A DNA stretch of 64,000 bases from Actinophytocola sp963729115 (lineage in GTDB: Bacteria > Actinomycetota > Actinomycetes > Mycobacteriales > Pseudonocardiaceae). The DNA is taken from contig CAVSMR010000017.1 of the NCBI GenBank assembly GCA_963729115.1, forward strand, positions 132,835-196,834, given 5' to 3'. How positions within the stretch are numbered: position 1 is the stretch's first letter; the number at the start of each line of letters is the position of its first letter. Shown one piece after another: positions 8,422 through 16,727 of the stretch. A model generated the notes under the pieces. The model was not told where the DNA came from, searched no databases, and saw only the letters and a program-made list of their open reading frames with translations. The position numbers and the translations under genes were made by a program.

Positions 8422-9731
8422 GTCGTTCTCATCTCCTCGTGTTCCCCCGCGGGCACGGTGTCGACGGCACCGACGACGTCGACGGCCGGCTCTGGCACCG
8501 GCAGGCTCTCGTGCTCGCGCAGTCCTGCGTTCAACTGCCACCACCACAGCCCGGCGGAGCAGACCATCGCAGTCGTGGATCCCCAGCTCGCCCCGACGAC
8601 ACCGCCGAGGATGGCGCCCAGCACGCCGCCGCCGAAGTACCCGGCGGACGAGATCAGCTGCACCCGCACGCTGCGCCGCGCCGCGCCGAGCGCGCGCAGC
8701 CCGGCGGCGGCGCCCGACACGATGCCGGTGGCGCTGAGCGCGATGGTGACCGGCAGCACCAGCTGGGAGGCCGGCGCCCAGACCTCGTGCAGCAGGTACT
8801 CGCCGGCCGAGTCCGGCAGCACCAGCAGCAGCGAGATCCCCCAGGCCAGCGCCGCGACGGCCTGCACGCCACCGAGCATCAGGCAGAACCTGCGCAGGCG
8901 GTGCGGTGCCCGGCGCAGCACGCGCGCGGCCTCCGGCACGGCGACCAGGTTGAGTCCCATGAGCAGCGCCATGAACGGCCCCAGGAGCAGTTCGGCACCG
9001 CGGATGGCGCCGACCCCGGCCAGCCCGATGATCCCGCCGACGGCGTACATGCGCAGCTGTCCGGCGCCGCTGTTGCTGACGTTCTCCACGAGGTAGCGGG
9101 AGCCCAGGTCGCGGTGGTCGCGCAGCCACTCGCGGGTCAGCGCGATCCGCGGCCGGATTCCGCTCAGCAGCCAGCCGACGACGCCGCCGACCATCGCCGC
9201 GCCACCCCACGCCAGGACGAAGCCCGCGACGCTGCCGTGGTCGGCGGCCACCAACAGCAGGGGGACCATGCTGACGGCCCACACGAGGTCGACGAGCACG
9301 GCGCTGCGGCCCTGCCCGTTGGCGAAGAACGCGAACCGCCAGCTGTCCTGCAGCAGCAGCGCGGGCGTCACGATCCCCAGCGCGATGAACGCCCGGCCGA
9401 ACGAGTCGCCCACCGCCATCCCGATCGCGCAGCTGAGCACGCCGAAGCACAGGCCCACCGAGATCGCCGTGCCCCCGGAATGGCTGGTCGCGTTGCGCCA
9501 GCGTTCCCTGGCCACGCCGCTGAACCGCACCACGAGCGGATCGGTGCCGAGTCCACGGGACAGGTTCAGGATCACGCCGTAGGTCACCCAGGCGAGGCTG
9601 AAGATGCCGAAGGCCGCGACGCCGAGCGACCGGGCGACGAACACGCCGACCAGGAAGTTGGTCATGCTCGACACGGCCTGGTCGGCGAGGCCCCAGGTGA
9701 GCCGACGCGCCAAACCTCGCGCGAATGACAT
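8418..9731 (-). CDS. Wzx-type lipid-linked oligosaccharide flippase (MOP superfamily)
   Basis: A 437-aa polytopic protein with roughly 12 hydrophobic segments and the opening WGLADQAVSSMTNFLVGVFVARSLG typical of the polysaccharide-export branch of the MOP superfamily. It would flip the undecaprenyl-pyrophosphate-linked repeat across the membrane for polymerisation or ligation by the protein whose end is seen at 1-173. It starts 7 bases after the DUF4910 gene and overlaps the GT2 gene. Substrate specificity cannot be inferred. Confidence 0.88.
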   Translation of the reverse strand: MSFARGLARRLTWGLADQAVSSMTNFLVGVFVARSLGVAAFGIFSLAWVTYGVILNLSRGLGTDPLVVRFSGVARERWRNATSHSGGTAISVGLCFGVLSCAIGMAVGDSFGRAFIALGIVTPALLLQDSWRFAFFANGQGRSAVLVDLVWAVSMVPLLLVAADHGSVAGFVLAWGGAAMVGGVVGWLLSGIRPRIALTREWLRDHRDLGSRYLVENVSNSGAGQLRMYAVGGIIGLAGVGAIRGAELLLGPFMALLMGLNLVAVPEAARVLRRAPHRLRRFCLMLGGVQAVAALAWGISLLLVLPDSAGEYLLHEVWAPASQLVLPVTIALSATGIVSGAAAGLRALGAARRSVRVQLISSAGYFGGGVLGAILGGVVGASWGSTTAMVCSAGLWWWQLNAGLREHESLPVPEPAVDVVGAVDTVPAGEHEEMRTT

Positions 9732-9738
9732 CCGGCAT

Positions 9739-11001
9739 CTACTCCTTGATCAGGCCCGCGGTGGCGAGCGCGGATGCCGCGGCGGCAACGGCGTCGAACG
9801 GCAGTTCCGCGCGCTCGGCGATGTCCAGCAGGCTGTGCTCGCCGTCGGAGAGGCTGAGCACCCACAACATCGCGAGCTGCGCCTGCTTGGCGTCGCTGCG
9901 GCCACCGAGGGAGTCGTACAGCCCGCGCCTGCCCAGCTGCGGCTCGCCGTACGGGGACAGGTTCACGTAGCGCCGGTTGACCTCAAGCACGCCGAACGCC
10001 TCGCGCAGCACCGCCAGGGTGTCCACCATGGACTCCGGCGACACGAGGTCCGGGTCGTCGCCGGACGTGTGGTACTCCGGGTACTCCGCGTACGGCGTGC
10101 GGGTCAGGCAGCCGACGCCGAGGTCGAACCCGGGCGAGCAGTACTGGCGCTCGTCGTAGCCGTACGGGGAGAACCGGCGGATCTCGTGTGGACGGTCACG
10201 CAGCACGTGCGCGAGCACCCGGTCGATCTCCGCGTCGCCGCGCCGGCTCTGCTTGTAGGTCAGCGCGCCGCGGTCGCCCGCGCAGGCCAGCACGACGCCG
10301 TGCGCGACCTTCTCCACCCGCGCGGCGTTGCGGGCGAGCCAGGTGATCGCGCCGATCGTGCCGGGGGCGAAGATGAACCGGTAGGTGTAGTACGGGTTCT
10401 CGAGCGATTTCGCGAGCTCCACGGCCACCGCGACGGCGGCCATGTTGTCGTTGGCGAGCGCGGGGTGGCAGACGTGGCAGGAGACGATCACCTCGTCGGT
10501 GACCTGGCCCGGCACGACGTGCTCGGCGTAGGTCAGGTGCCCGTCGGCCAGCGTCGAGTCGATCCGCACCTCGTAGTCGCCCTCGGGCATCGCGTCGAGG
10601 GTCTCCTGCGTGAGGCAGAAGCCCCACCGGGGCGCGTAGTAGCTGGTCCGGTACGGAATCAGCGACGGCTGGTCGGGCAGCGTGTGCAGGTGCTCGCGCA
10701 GCTGCGCGAGCGGCATCGTCTCGTGCACGGGCACGCTGTAGCCCACGACGTGCAGCGCGTGGTCGCGGAAGTCGACGACCCGGCGGCCGGCCGCGTCCGC
10801 GATGTACGCGTCGCGGATGTTCCACTCCTGCGGCACGGTCCAGTCGAGCACCTCGGTGCCCGTGGGCACCTCGTGCACGGTGAGCGGCAGGTACTCACCG
10901 ATGATGTCGAGCGTCGCCCGCACGCCGTCGCCGGTGATGCTCCGGCACAGCGGGTAGAGCCGCTGTACCAGGGCATGCATCCGGGCGCCGGGCTCCGCCA
11001 T
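9739..11001 (-). CDS. DUF4910/M28-like aminopeptidase-fold protein with C-terminal winged-helix segment
   Basis: A 420-aa protein matching the DUF4910/DUF2172 aminopeptidase-like family as I recall it. The core has SCHVCHPALANDN (174-186), resembling the M28 zinc site, with H176/H179 and D185 as candidate ligands. A downstream YHTSGDDPDLV supplies a further His. The last 80 residues look like a winged-helix or DNA-binding-like fold. No signal peptide is present, so it works in the cytosol. Its position between a sugar epimerase and the flippase suggests processing of a sugar-nucleotide-linked amide or an aminoacyl group; this is inference. The start overlaps the epimerase stop by one base (TGATG). 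Confidence 0.8.
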   Translation of the reverse strand: MAEPGARMHALVQRLYPLCRSITGDGVRATLDIIGEYLPLTVHEVPTGTEVLDWTVPQEWNIRDAYIADAAGRRVVDFRDHALHVVGYSVPVHETMPLAQLREHLHTLPDQPSLIPYRTSYYAPRWGFCLTQETLDAMPEGDYEVRIDSTLADGHLTYAEHVVPGQVTDEVIVSCHVCHPALANDNMAAVAVAVELAKSLENPYYTYRFIFAPGTIGAITWLARNAARVEKVAHGVVLACAGDRGALTYKQSRRGDAEIDRVLAHVLRDRPHEIRRFSPYGYDERQYCSPGFDLGVGCLTRTPYAEYPEYHTSGDDPDLVSPESMVDTLAVLREAFGVLEVNRRYVNLSPYGEPQLGRRGLYDSLGGRSDAKQAQLAMLWVLSLSDGEHSLLDIAERAELPFDAVAAAASALATAGLIKE

Positions 11002-12023
11002 CACCGGCGCCGCAGGCTGTCGTCGACCGCGCCCGCGGCCGACCGGTCGCGCAGCCAGGCGAGGCGGGTGAACCGGCGCTCGAACGACTCGGTCGTCAGC
11101 CCGTGGCGCTGGTAGGCCTCGATGAGCTCCCCCGCGCCGTCCTTGACCGACCAGACGCAGTCGAAGCCGGGGATGGCCTCGCGGAACTTGGCGAAGTCGA
11201 CCCGGTACGAGCGCGGGTCGTTGCCCGCCTCGCCGGTGATCCGCAGCAGCGAGCCCGGCACGGCCTCGACGACCTCGGCGGCGATCTCCGCGACCGTCAC
11301 GTTGTTGCGCTCGGTCCCGATGTTGAACGCCTGGTCGTGCACGGCCTCGCGGGGCGCGGTGAGCGCGACGAGGAACGCGGCCGCGATGTCGCGGGCGTGC
11401 ACCAGCGGCCGCCACGGCGTGCCGTCGGAGAGCACCAGGACCTCGCCGGACAGGTAGGCGTGGCCGACCAGGTTGTTGAGCACGATGTCGGCGCGCAGCC
11501 GGGGCGAGTAGCCGAACGCGGTGGCGTTGCGCAGGTACACCGGGGTGAAGTCGTCGTCGGCCAGCTCGTGCAGGTCGTCCTCGACGCGGACCTTCGACTC
11601 GGCGTAGGGCGTGACCGGGCGCAGCGGCGCGTCCTCGGTGACCAGGCCGCCGTCGCCGGACGCGCCGTAGACCGAGCAGGTCGACGCGTACAGGAACCGC
11701 TTGACCCCGTTGTCCCGGGCCAGCCGGGCGAGCCGGACGGCCGCGCGGTGGTTGATGTCGTAGGTCAGGTCCGGGGCCAGCGCACCGAGCGGGTCGTTCG
11801 ACAGGGCCGCCAGGTGGATCACGGCGTCCACATCGGACACGTGCTCGTGGGTGACGTCGCGAAGGTCCACGGTGTGGCCCGGCGGGTCGGCCGGCGCGGC
11901 ACCGAGCACGCACGGTTCGAACAGCCCCGAGTCGAGGCCGACGACCTCGTGCCCGGCGGCGGCGAGCACCGGTGCCATCACCGTGCCCAGGTACCCCTTG
12001 TGGCCCGTCAACAGGACGCGCAT
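11001..12023 (-). CDS. NAD-dependent epimerase/dehydratase (extended SDR)
   Basis: A 340-aa extended short-chain dehydrogenase. The NAD-binding loop is GHKGYLG near 7-13, and D31 follows the second strand (VGLDSGLF). The catalytic set is STCSVYG with Ser/Thr near 115 and Y-x3-K in PYAESK near 137-141. It would epimerise, dehydrate or reduce a nucleotide sugar. With the adjoining nucleotidyltransferase, C-methyltransferase and deacetylase it forms a compact sugar-modification module. It begins 3 bases after the PIG-L stop and overlaps DUF4910. Confidence 0.92.
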   Translation of the reverse strand: MRVLLTGHKGYLGTVMAPVLAAAGHEVVGLDSGLFEPCVLGAAPADPPGHTVDLRDVTHEHVSDVDAVIHLAALSNDPLGALAPDLTYDINHRAAVRLARLARDNGVKRFLYASTCSVYGASGDGGLVTEDAPLRPVTPYAESKVRVEDDLHELADDDFTPVYLRNATAFGYSPRLRADIVLNNLVGHAYLSGEVLVLSDGTPWRPLVHARDIAAAFLVALTAPREAVHDQAFNIGTERNNVTVAEIAAEVVEAVPGSLLRITGEAGNDPRSYRVDFAKFREAIPGFDCVWSVKDGAGELIEAYQRHGLTTESFERRFTRLAWLRDRSAAGAVDDSLRRR

Positions 12024-12026
12024 CGT

Positions 12027-12674
12027 TCAACCCTCCAGGTCGAGAATCTGCTTGGTGACGTGGAAGGCCTCCGCGTAGCGGGCCTGGCACTCGATCCCGC
12101 GGATCCGCGCCAGACCGAGGAAGGCCTCCCGGTCGTACCACGGACGGTGTCGCTGCGAGGCGTAGTGCTGTTGCAGGAGTGCGACCTTTTTCTCAGCCAT
12201 TTCGGCCGAAAGTGGCTGGTAGCTGTTGGGCCGGCCGAGGTCGCCGTCCCATTTCACGATTTCATAACCAAGTACGAGATGATCACGGAACGCGGTCGTC
12301 ACGAGCCGGGCCAGGCCGCGGTGGTCCTGGTGCGCGTCCTCGACGCGCGGCGCGAACAGCACGTCGGGGTCGCACCGGCCACGCAGCTCCTCGAGCGCGT
12401 TCTTCGCCTCGTCCCAGTGCGCGGGCAGCCGCCCGTCGGGCAGCTTGTGCACGGTCACGTCGAGGTCGGCACCGGGACAGAAGGCCGCGAGCGCCGCGCG
12501 CTCCTCGTCCTCCCGCTCGGTGCCGCCGCCCGACAGCACGAGCGCGTCGACCCGGACCCCCGGCCGCGCCGAGCACATCGCGTAGAGCGTGCCGCCCGCG
12601 CCTATCGCGATGTCGTCGCAGTGCGCGCCCAGCGCGACCACGCGGTCGATCCGATCGGCCCCCAACCGGATCAC
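12027..12674 (-). CDS. PIG-L family zinc deacetylase
   Basis: A 215-aa LmbE/PIG-L fold enzyme. The zinc site reads GAHCDD at 16-21 (family HPDD), with a second motif AHQDHRG at 114-120 giving H118 and the nearby H115. Family members remove N-acetyl groups from GlcNAc-type substrates, for example in mycothiol and GPI pathways. Here it likely deacetylates an amino sugar or nucleotide sugar during glycan precursor synthesis. The GTG start at 12674 overlaps the upstream stop as GTGA. The HCDD variant lacks the usual proline; otherwise the motifs look intact. Confidence 0.87.
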   Translation of the reverse strand: MIRLGADRIDRVVALGAHCDDIAIGAGGTLYAMCSARPGVRVDALVLSGGGTEREDEERAALAAFCPGADLDVTVHKLPDGRLPAHWDEAKNALEELRGRCDPDVLFAPRVEDAHQDHRGLARLVTTAFRDHLVLGYEIVKWDGDLGRPNSYQPLSAEMAEKKVALLQQHYASQRHRPWYDREAFLGLARIRGIECQARYAEAFHVTKQILDLEG

Positions 12675-13480
12675 GCGGTCCTCGCGGGAACCCGCTCGAC
12701 CTTGCGGTCGTTGTCCCACAGCGCCCACGGCCGCTCGCCGTGCGCGTAGGCGGCGTCGAGGGCCGCCTTCTCCTTGACCGTGTCCGTCGGCTTCCAGAAG
12801 CCGCGGTACGGGTAGGCGAGCAGCCGGCCGCGCTTGGCGAGCTCGCCGCAGCCGTCGGCCACGAGGTCACCGCCCTCGGGAATGTGGTCGAAGACCTCCT
12901 GGCGCAGCACGAAGTACCCGCCGTTCTCCCACAGCGGCATGTCGCTCACGGAGGTGATCCCGCCGACCTTGTTGTCCTCGCCCATCTCCACGCAGTGGAA
13001 GGAGGACTGCGGCGGCACGACCATCATCGACGCGCCCAGGCCGGACGCGGTGAACCGGTCGACCATCACGTCGAGCGGGGCGTCGGTGAGCACGTCGGCG
13101 TAGTTCGCGAGGAACATCTCGTCGCCGTCGAGGTGGTCGCGCACCCGGCGCAGCCGCTCGCCGATGGCCGACTCGATGCCGGTCTGGATGAACGAGATCG
13201 ACCAGTCGGCGATGTCGGTGGCGAGCAGCTCGGCCCGGCCGTCGCGCAGGATGAAGTCGTTGGAGATGGTCTCCTCGTAGTTGAGGAAGAAGTTCTTGAT
13301 GTGGTGGGCCCCGTAGCCCAGGCACAGCACGAACTCCTTGTGCCCGAAGTGGGCGTAGTAGCGCATGACGTGCCAGATCAGTGGCCGCGGGCCGACCATC
13401 GCCATCGGCTTGGGCACGTCGTCGGCGGCACCGTTGCGCATGCGCATGCCGTATCCGCCGCAGAACAGGACGACCTTCAT
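12671..13480 (-). CDS. Sugar-1-phosphate nucleotidyltransferase, glucose-1-phosphate cytidylyltransferase-like
   Basis: A 269-aa nucleotidyltransferase. The opening MKVVLFCGGYGMRMR replaces the more usual GGxGTR with GGYGMR. VPKPMAMVGPRPLIWHVM follows and resembles RfbF-type glucose-1-phosphate cytidylyltransferases, as do the LGYGAHHIKNFF and NYADVLTD segments carrying the catalytic Asp. It would activate a hexose-1-phosphate, most likely as the CDP-sugar, for the epimerase and C-methyltransferase beside it. CTP versus dTTP specificity is inferred from overall resemblance only. ATGA overlaps join it to both neighbours. Confidence 0.84.
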   Translation of the reverse strand: MKVVLFCGGYGMRMRNGAADDVPKPMAMVGPRPLIWHVMRYYAHFGHKEFVLCLGYGAHHIKNFFLNYEETISNDFILRDGRAELLATDIADWSISFIQTGIESAIGERLRRVRDHLDGDEMFLANYADVLTDAPLDVMVDRFTASGLGASMMVVPPQSSFHCVEMGEDNKVGGITSVSDMPLWENGGYFVLRQEVFDHIPEGGDLVADGCGELAKRGRLLAYPYRGFWKPTDTVKEKAALDAAYAHGERPWALWDNDRKVERVPARTA

Positions 13481-14709
13481 GGCGTTACCTCGACGATCTC
13501 CAGGCTCGGGATCGGGAAGACGAGCCGCCCGCCCCATTCGCCCACATAGGACAGTTGCTCGGTGAGCTCCCGGCGCAGGTTCCACGGGAGCACCAGCACG
13601 TAGTCGGGCCGATCCTCGGCGATCCGTTCCGGGGGCAGGATCGGGATCCTGGTGCCGGGGGTGTACCGGCCGTGCTTGTAGGGGTTGCGGTCCACCGTGT
13701 ACGCCAGCAGGTCGGGCCGGATGCCGCAGTGGTTGAGCAGGGTGTTGCCCTTGCCCGGGGCCCCGTAGCCGACCACGGTCTTGCCCTGGCCGGCGGCCGT
13801 CGTGAGGAAGCTCAGCAGCCGGCGGCGCACGTTGGCGACGCGGCGGGCGAACTCGGTGTAGCCGGCGAGCTCGTGCAGCCCGGCGGACTTCTCGCGGTCG
13901 AGCACGTCGAGGACCCGCTGGCTGGGCTCGCCGGCGACCTCGGCCGGGCGGGCGAAGAGCCGGATGGAACCGCCGTGCGTGTCGACGAGCTCGACGTCCA
14001 CAAGGGACAGTCCGCCGCTGGCGAGCGCGCGCTGGGCGGAGGCGACCGTGTAGTACTGGAAGTGCTCGTGGTAGATCGTGTCGTACTGGTTGTGCTCGAA
14101 CAGCGTCAGCAGGTGCTGCACCTCGATGGACACCCAGCCGTCGTCGGCGACCAGGGCGCGCAGGCCCTGGGTGAAGCCCACGACGTCGGGGATGTGCGCG
14201 TACACGTTGTTGGCCACGACGAGGTCCGCCGGCCCGTGCTCGGTGCGGACGGCCGCGCCGGTCTCGGGCGTGAGGAACGCGGTGCGCGTGTCGACGCCCT
14301 TCTCCCGCGCGGCGGCGCCGACGTTGACCGACGGCTCGATGCCCAGGCAGCGGATGCCGCCGGCCTTGACGTGCTGGAGCAGGTAGCCGTCGTTGCTCGC
14401 GACCTCGACGACGAACGAGCCGGCGTCGAGCCCGAAGCGGGCGGTCGAGTCGGCGACGAACTTGCGTGCGTGCTCGACCCAGGAGGACGAGTACGAGGAG
14501 AAGTAGGCGTACTCGGTGAACGTCTCCTCCGGCGTGATCAGCGGCGGCAGCTGGGCGAGCCAGCAGCTGGTGCACACGCGCAGGTGCAACGGGTAGGTCA
14601 TCTCGGGCTCGTCGAGCTGCGCCTCGGTGAGGAACAGCTCGCACGGGGGGGTGGCCCCGAGATCGACGACGCTCACCAGGTCGGTCGAACCACACAAACG
14701 ACAGGTCAT
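13477..14709 (-). CDS. Class I SAM-dependent sugar C-methyltransferase
   Basis: A 410-aa enzyme with the three-part build of NDP-sugar C-methyltransferases (TylC3/NovU type). The N-terminal zinc domain carries C3, C6, C46 and C49. The central SAM domain has VVEVASNDGYLLQHV near 93-107. IYHEHFQYY near 210 is the diagnostic His/Glu/His active-site motif. The C-terminal domain carries GYGAPGKGNTLL. It would install a branching methyl group on an NDP-4-keto sugar, in agreement with the adjoining cytidylyltransferase, epimerase and RmlC. One-base overlap with the sugar transferase. Confidence 0.9.
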   Translation of the reverse strand: MTCRLCGSTDLVSVVDLGATPPCELFLTEAQLDEPEMTYPLHLRVCTSCWLAQLPPLITPEETFTEYAYFSSYSSSWVEHARKFVADSTARFGLDAGSFVVEVASNDGYLLQHVKAGGIRCLGIEPSVNVGAAAREKGVDTRTAFLTPETGAAVRTEHGPADLVVANNVYAHIPDVVGFTQGLRALVADDGWVSIEVQHLLTLFEHNQYDTIYHEHFQYYTVASAQRALASGGLSLVDVELVDTHGGSIRLFARPAEVAGEPSQRVLDVLDREKSAGLHELAGYTEFARRVANVRRRLLSFLTTAAGQGKTVVGYGAPGKGNTLLNHCGIRPDLLAYTVDRNPYKHGRYTPGTRIPILPPERIAEDRPDYVLVLPWNLRRELTEQLSYVGEWGGRLVFPIPSLEIVEVTP

Positions 14710-16244
14710 CAGTAAGCCCCCTGCCCGCCGAGCACAGCCCGGAAGGTCTTCCACAGGATCATCGCGTCGAGCGCGAGTGACCAGTCCTCCACGTAGCGCA
14801 GGTCCAAGCGGACCGCCTCCTCCCACGGCAGGTCGCTTCGGCCGCTGACCTGCCACAAGCCCGTCAGACCCGGCTTGACGAGCAGCCGGCGCCGCATGTC
14901 CGGCTCGTAGCGTGCGGACTCCTCCGGCAGCGGCGGCCGCGGTCCCACGAGGGACATGGCGCCGGAGAGCACGTTGAACAGCTGCGGCAGCTCGTCGATC
15001 GAGTAGCGCCGCAGGATCGCGCCGACCCGGGTGATCCGCGGGTCCTTGCGCATCTTGAACAGCACCCCGGCGCCCTCGTTCGCGGCCTTGAGCTCGGCCT
15101 TCTTGCGGTCGGCGTCGCGGACCATCGTGCGGAACTTGACGATGGTGAACTCCCGGCCGGACTTGCCGACCCGGCGCTGGGTGTAGAACGGCCCGCCGCG
15201 CGAGTCGATCATGATCGCGACCGCGGCGAGCGTCATCACGGGCAGGCACATGAGGATCAGCAGCAGCGAGCCGACCCGGTCGAAGGCCCCCTTGATCACC
15301 TTGCGCATGCCGGTGAACACCGGCGCGCTGACCCGCAGCAGCGGCATGCCCAGCACGCCGCTGACGTGCAGCCGTGGCCCGGCGACCTCCATCAGCGTGG
15401 GGGCGACGACCATCTCCGCGCCGCTGCCCTCGAGCCGCCAGGCGAGCTGCTGGAGGCGGCGCGGGGTCCAGTACGAGTCGGCGGTGACCGCGACGATGCG
15501 GTAGCCGCCGCGGCGGACGTGCTCGGCGACCTCGTCCAGCCGGCCGACCACGGAGACGCCGTCGACGTGGTCGATGTCGCCGCCGTTGCCGTTGCCGTTG
15601 CCGTTCGCACCGGTGCCGTCCACGGTGCAGACGGCGGCCACCCGCCAGCCGATGTGCGAGGCACGCTCGGTCCGGTCGATCAGGTCGTGGACGGTCTCCA
15701 CGCTGCCGGCGGCCATGACGGGCAGCAGGCACTCGCCGTTGTAGCGGGCGCGGTGCAGGACCTGGCGGAGCAGGTACCGGAAGAGGAGCGCGACCAGGGC
15801 GATCGACGGGATGACGACGAAGACCCAGGGCCGGGCGGACACCACCCCGGTGGCGAGCCCGGCGAGGCCGAGGGCCACGGCGGCGGCGAACATGCCGCGG
15901 CCGAGCCGGACGTACTCCTCGGCGCCCTGCCCGAGGGTCACGGAGTTCCAGGCCCGGTTCATGGCGAGCGAGACGAAGACGACGATCACCGTGAGGCAAC
16001 CGATGACGAGGTCCTTGAACAGGGCGGCACCGCTGACGCTGATCAACGCACCGACCACGAACGCCACGCCGAGCGTGACGAGGATGTCGGAGAGGATCAC
16101 GTACCTGCGGTACGCGGGCTCCCAGCTAGCGACGGGCAGCCGGGCCGGTTCACCTGCGGGTAGCAGGCCATGGTCTCGGTTGGCGGACAAGCCCCGCAAG
16201 ATCGTCGGTCGCCGACGCGGGACGCGTACTTGCTGGTCACTCAT
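14709..16244 (-). CDS. Initiating undecaprenyl-phosphate sugar phosphotransferase (polyprenyl glycosylphosphotransferase)
   Basis: A 511-aa membrane enzyme that starts glycan assembly by moving a sugar-1-phosphate onto undecaprenyl phosphate. It has four N-terminal membrane helices (about 40-150), a soluble CoA-binding-like middle domain, one further helix near 305-325, and the C-terminal catalytic domain with KFRTM, RYSIDELPQL, LVGPRPPLPEE and KPGLTGLWQV. First gene of the ten-gene operon. ATG 16244 follows a GGGGGGA run at a suitable distance. An in-frame (NG)n stretch near residues 213-220 is encoded by three tandem GTTGCC units on the plus strand. Confidence 0.93.
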   Translation of the reverse strand: MSDQQVRVPRRRPTILRGLSANRDHGLLPAGEPARLPVASWEPAYRRYVILSDILVTLGVAFVVGALISVSGAALFKDLVIGCLTVIVVFVSLAMNRAWNSVTLGQGAEEYVRLGRGMFAAAVALGLAGLATGVVSARPWVFVVIPSIALVALLFRYLLRQVLHRARYNGECLLPVMAAGSVETVHDLIDRTERASHIGWRVAAVCTVDGTGANGNGNGNGGDIDHVDGVSVVGRLDEVAEHVRRGGYRIVAVTADSYWTPRRLQQLAWRLEGSGAEMVVAPTLMEVAGPRLHVSGVLGMPLLRVSAPVFTGMRKVIKGAFDRVGSLLLILMCLPVMTLAAVAIMIDSRGGPFYTQRRVGKSGREFTIVKFRTMVRDADRKKAELKAANEGAGVLFKMRKDPRITRVGAILRRYSIDELPQLFNVLSGAMSLVGPRPPLPEESARYEPDMRRRLLVKPGLTGLWQVSGRSDLPWEEAVRLDLRYVEDWSLALDAMILWKTFRAVLGGQGAY

Positions 16245-16727
16245 TGTGGTCCCCCCGGCCGAACGCATGCACGCATGGCGGGTTTGTGGGCAACCCCGAT
16301 CGCCCGATGTGGTCCGATTCGCTTACGGCACAACGAATCGGTTTGCCCCTGCCGACCCGTTGTCGCGTTCTCTGATTCGCTCAGCGGCGGGCGACCGTTA
16401 CACGGAGGGTGAGATCCGTACCCCCCGGATTGGTGATCGAATCGCCCGCTACCAGCGCCGTCGCGTGTCAGACGATCCTGTGCGGTCTGTCAATTACGTA
16501 CAGCCACATCCGTCACCCGTCCGCGGTCCACAATTGTGTCCGCATGCGTGCGTTCTCCGTTCGTCCGGCCCAATACCAGCCGGCCGAGATGCCCGGCAAC
16601 GTGTGCGCGGCGAACCGTTGCGGTAATGGCGGCGCGGGGCCCACGTGCGGTCGCGGCGGCAGCGGAGAGCGCCGTTCCGGTCACGGCCGACGATCGTCAC
16701 GAAGTGTCACGACTCACACCTCGGTGG
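16245..16727. promoter_or_regulatory. Upstream region of the glycan operon, with inverted repeat 16314-16341
   Basis: This 483-base gap holds no supported gene. It must carry the promoter of the minus-strand polysaccharide operon. CCGATTCG at 16314-16321 is repeated inverted as CGAATCGG at 16334-16341 around a 12-base spacer, about 70-100 bases upstream of the first gene, where an operator is expected. A minus-strand TTGACA at 16493-16488 could be a -35 element but I see no good -10 partner. Confidence 0.4.

Noticed and set aside
16465..16493. A sigma-A type promoter for the glycan operon from TTGACA at 16493-16488
   Set aside because: No acceptable -10 hexamer at 16-19 bases. Not listed as a promoter.
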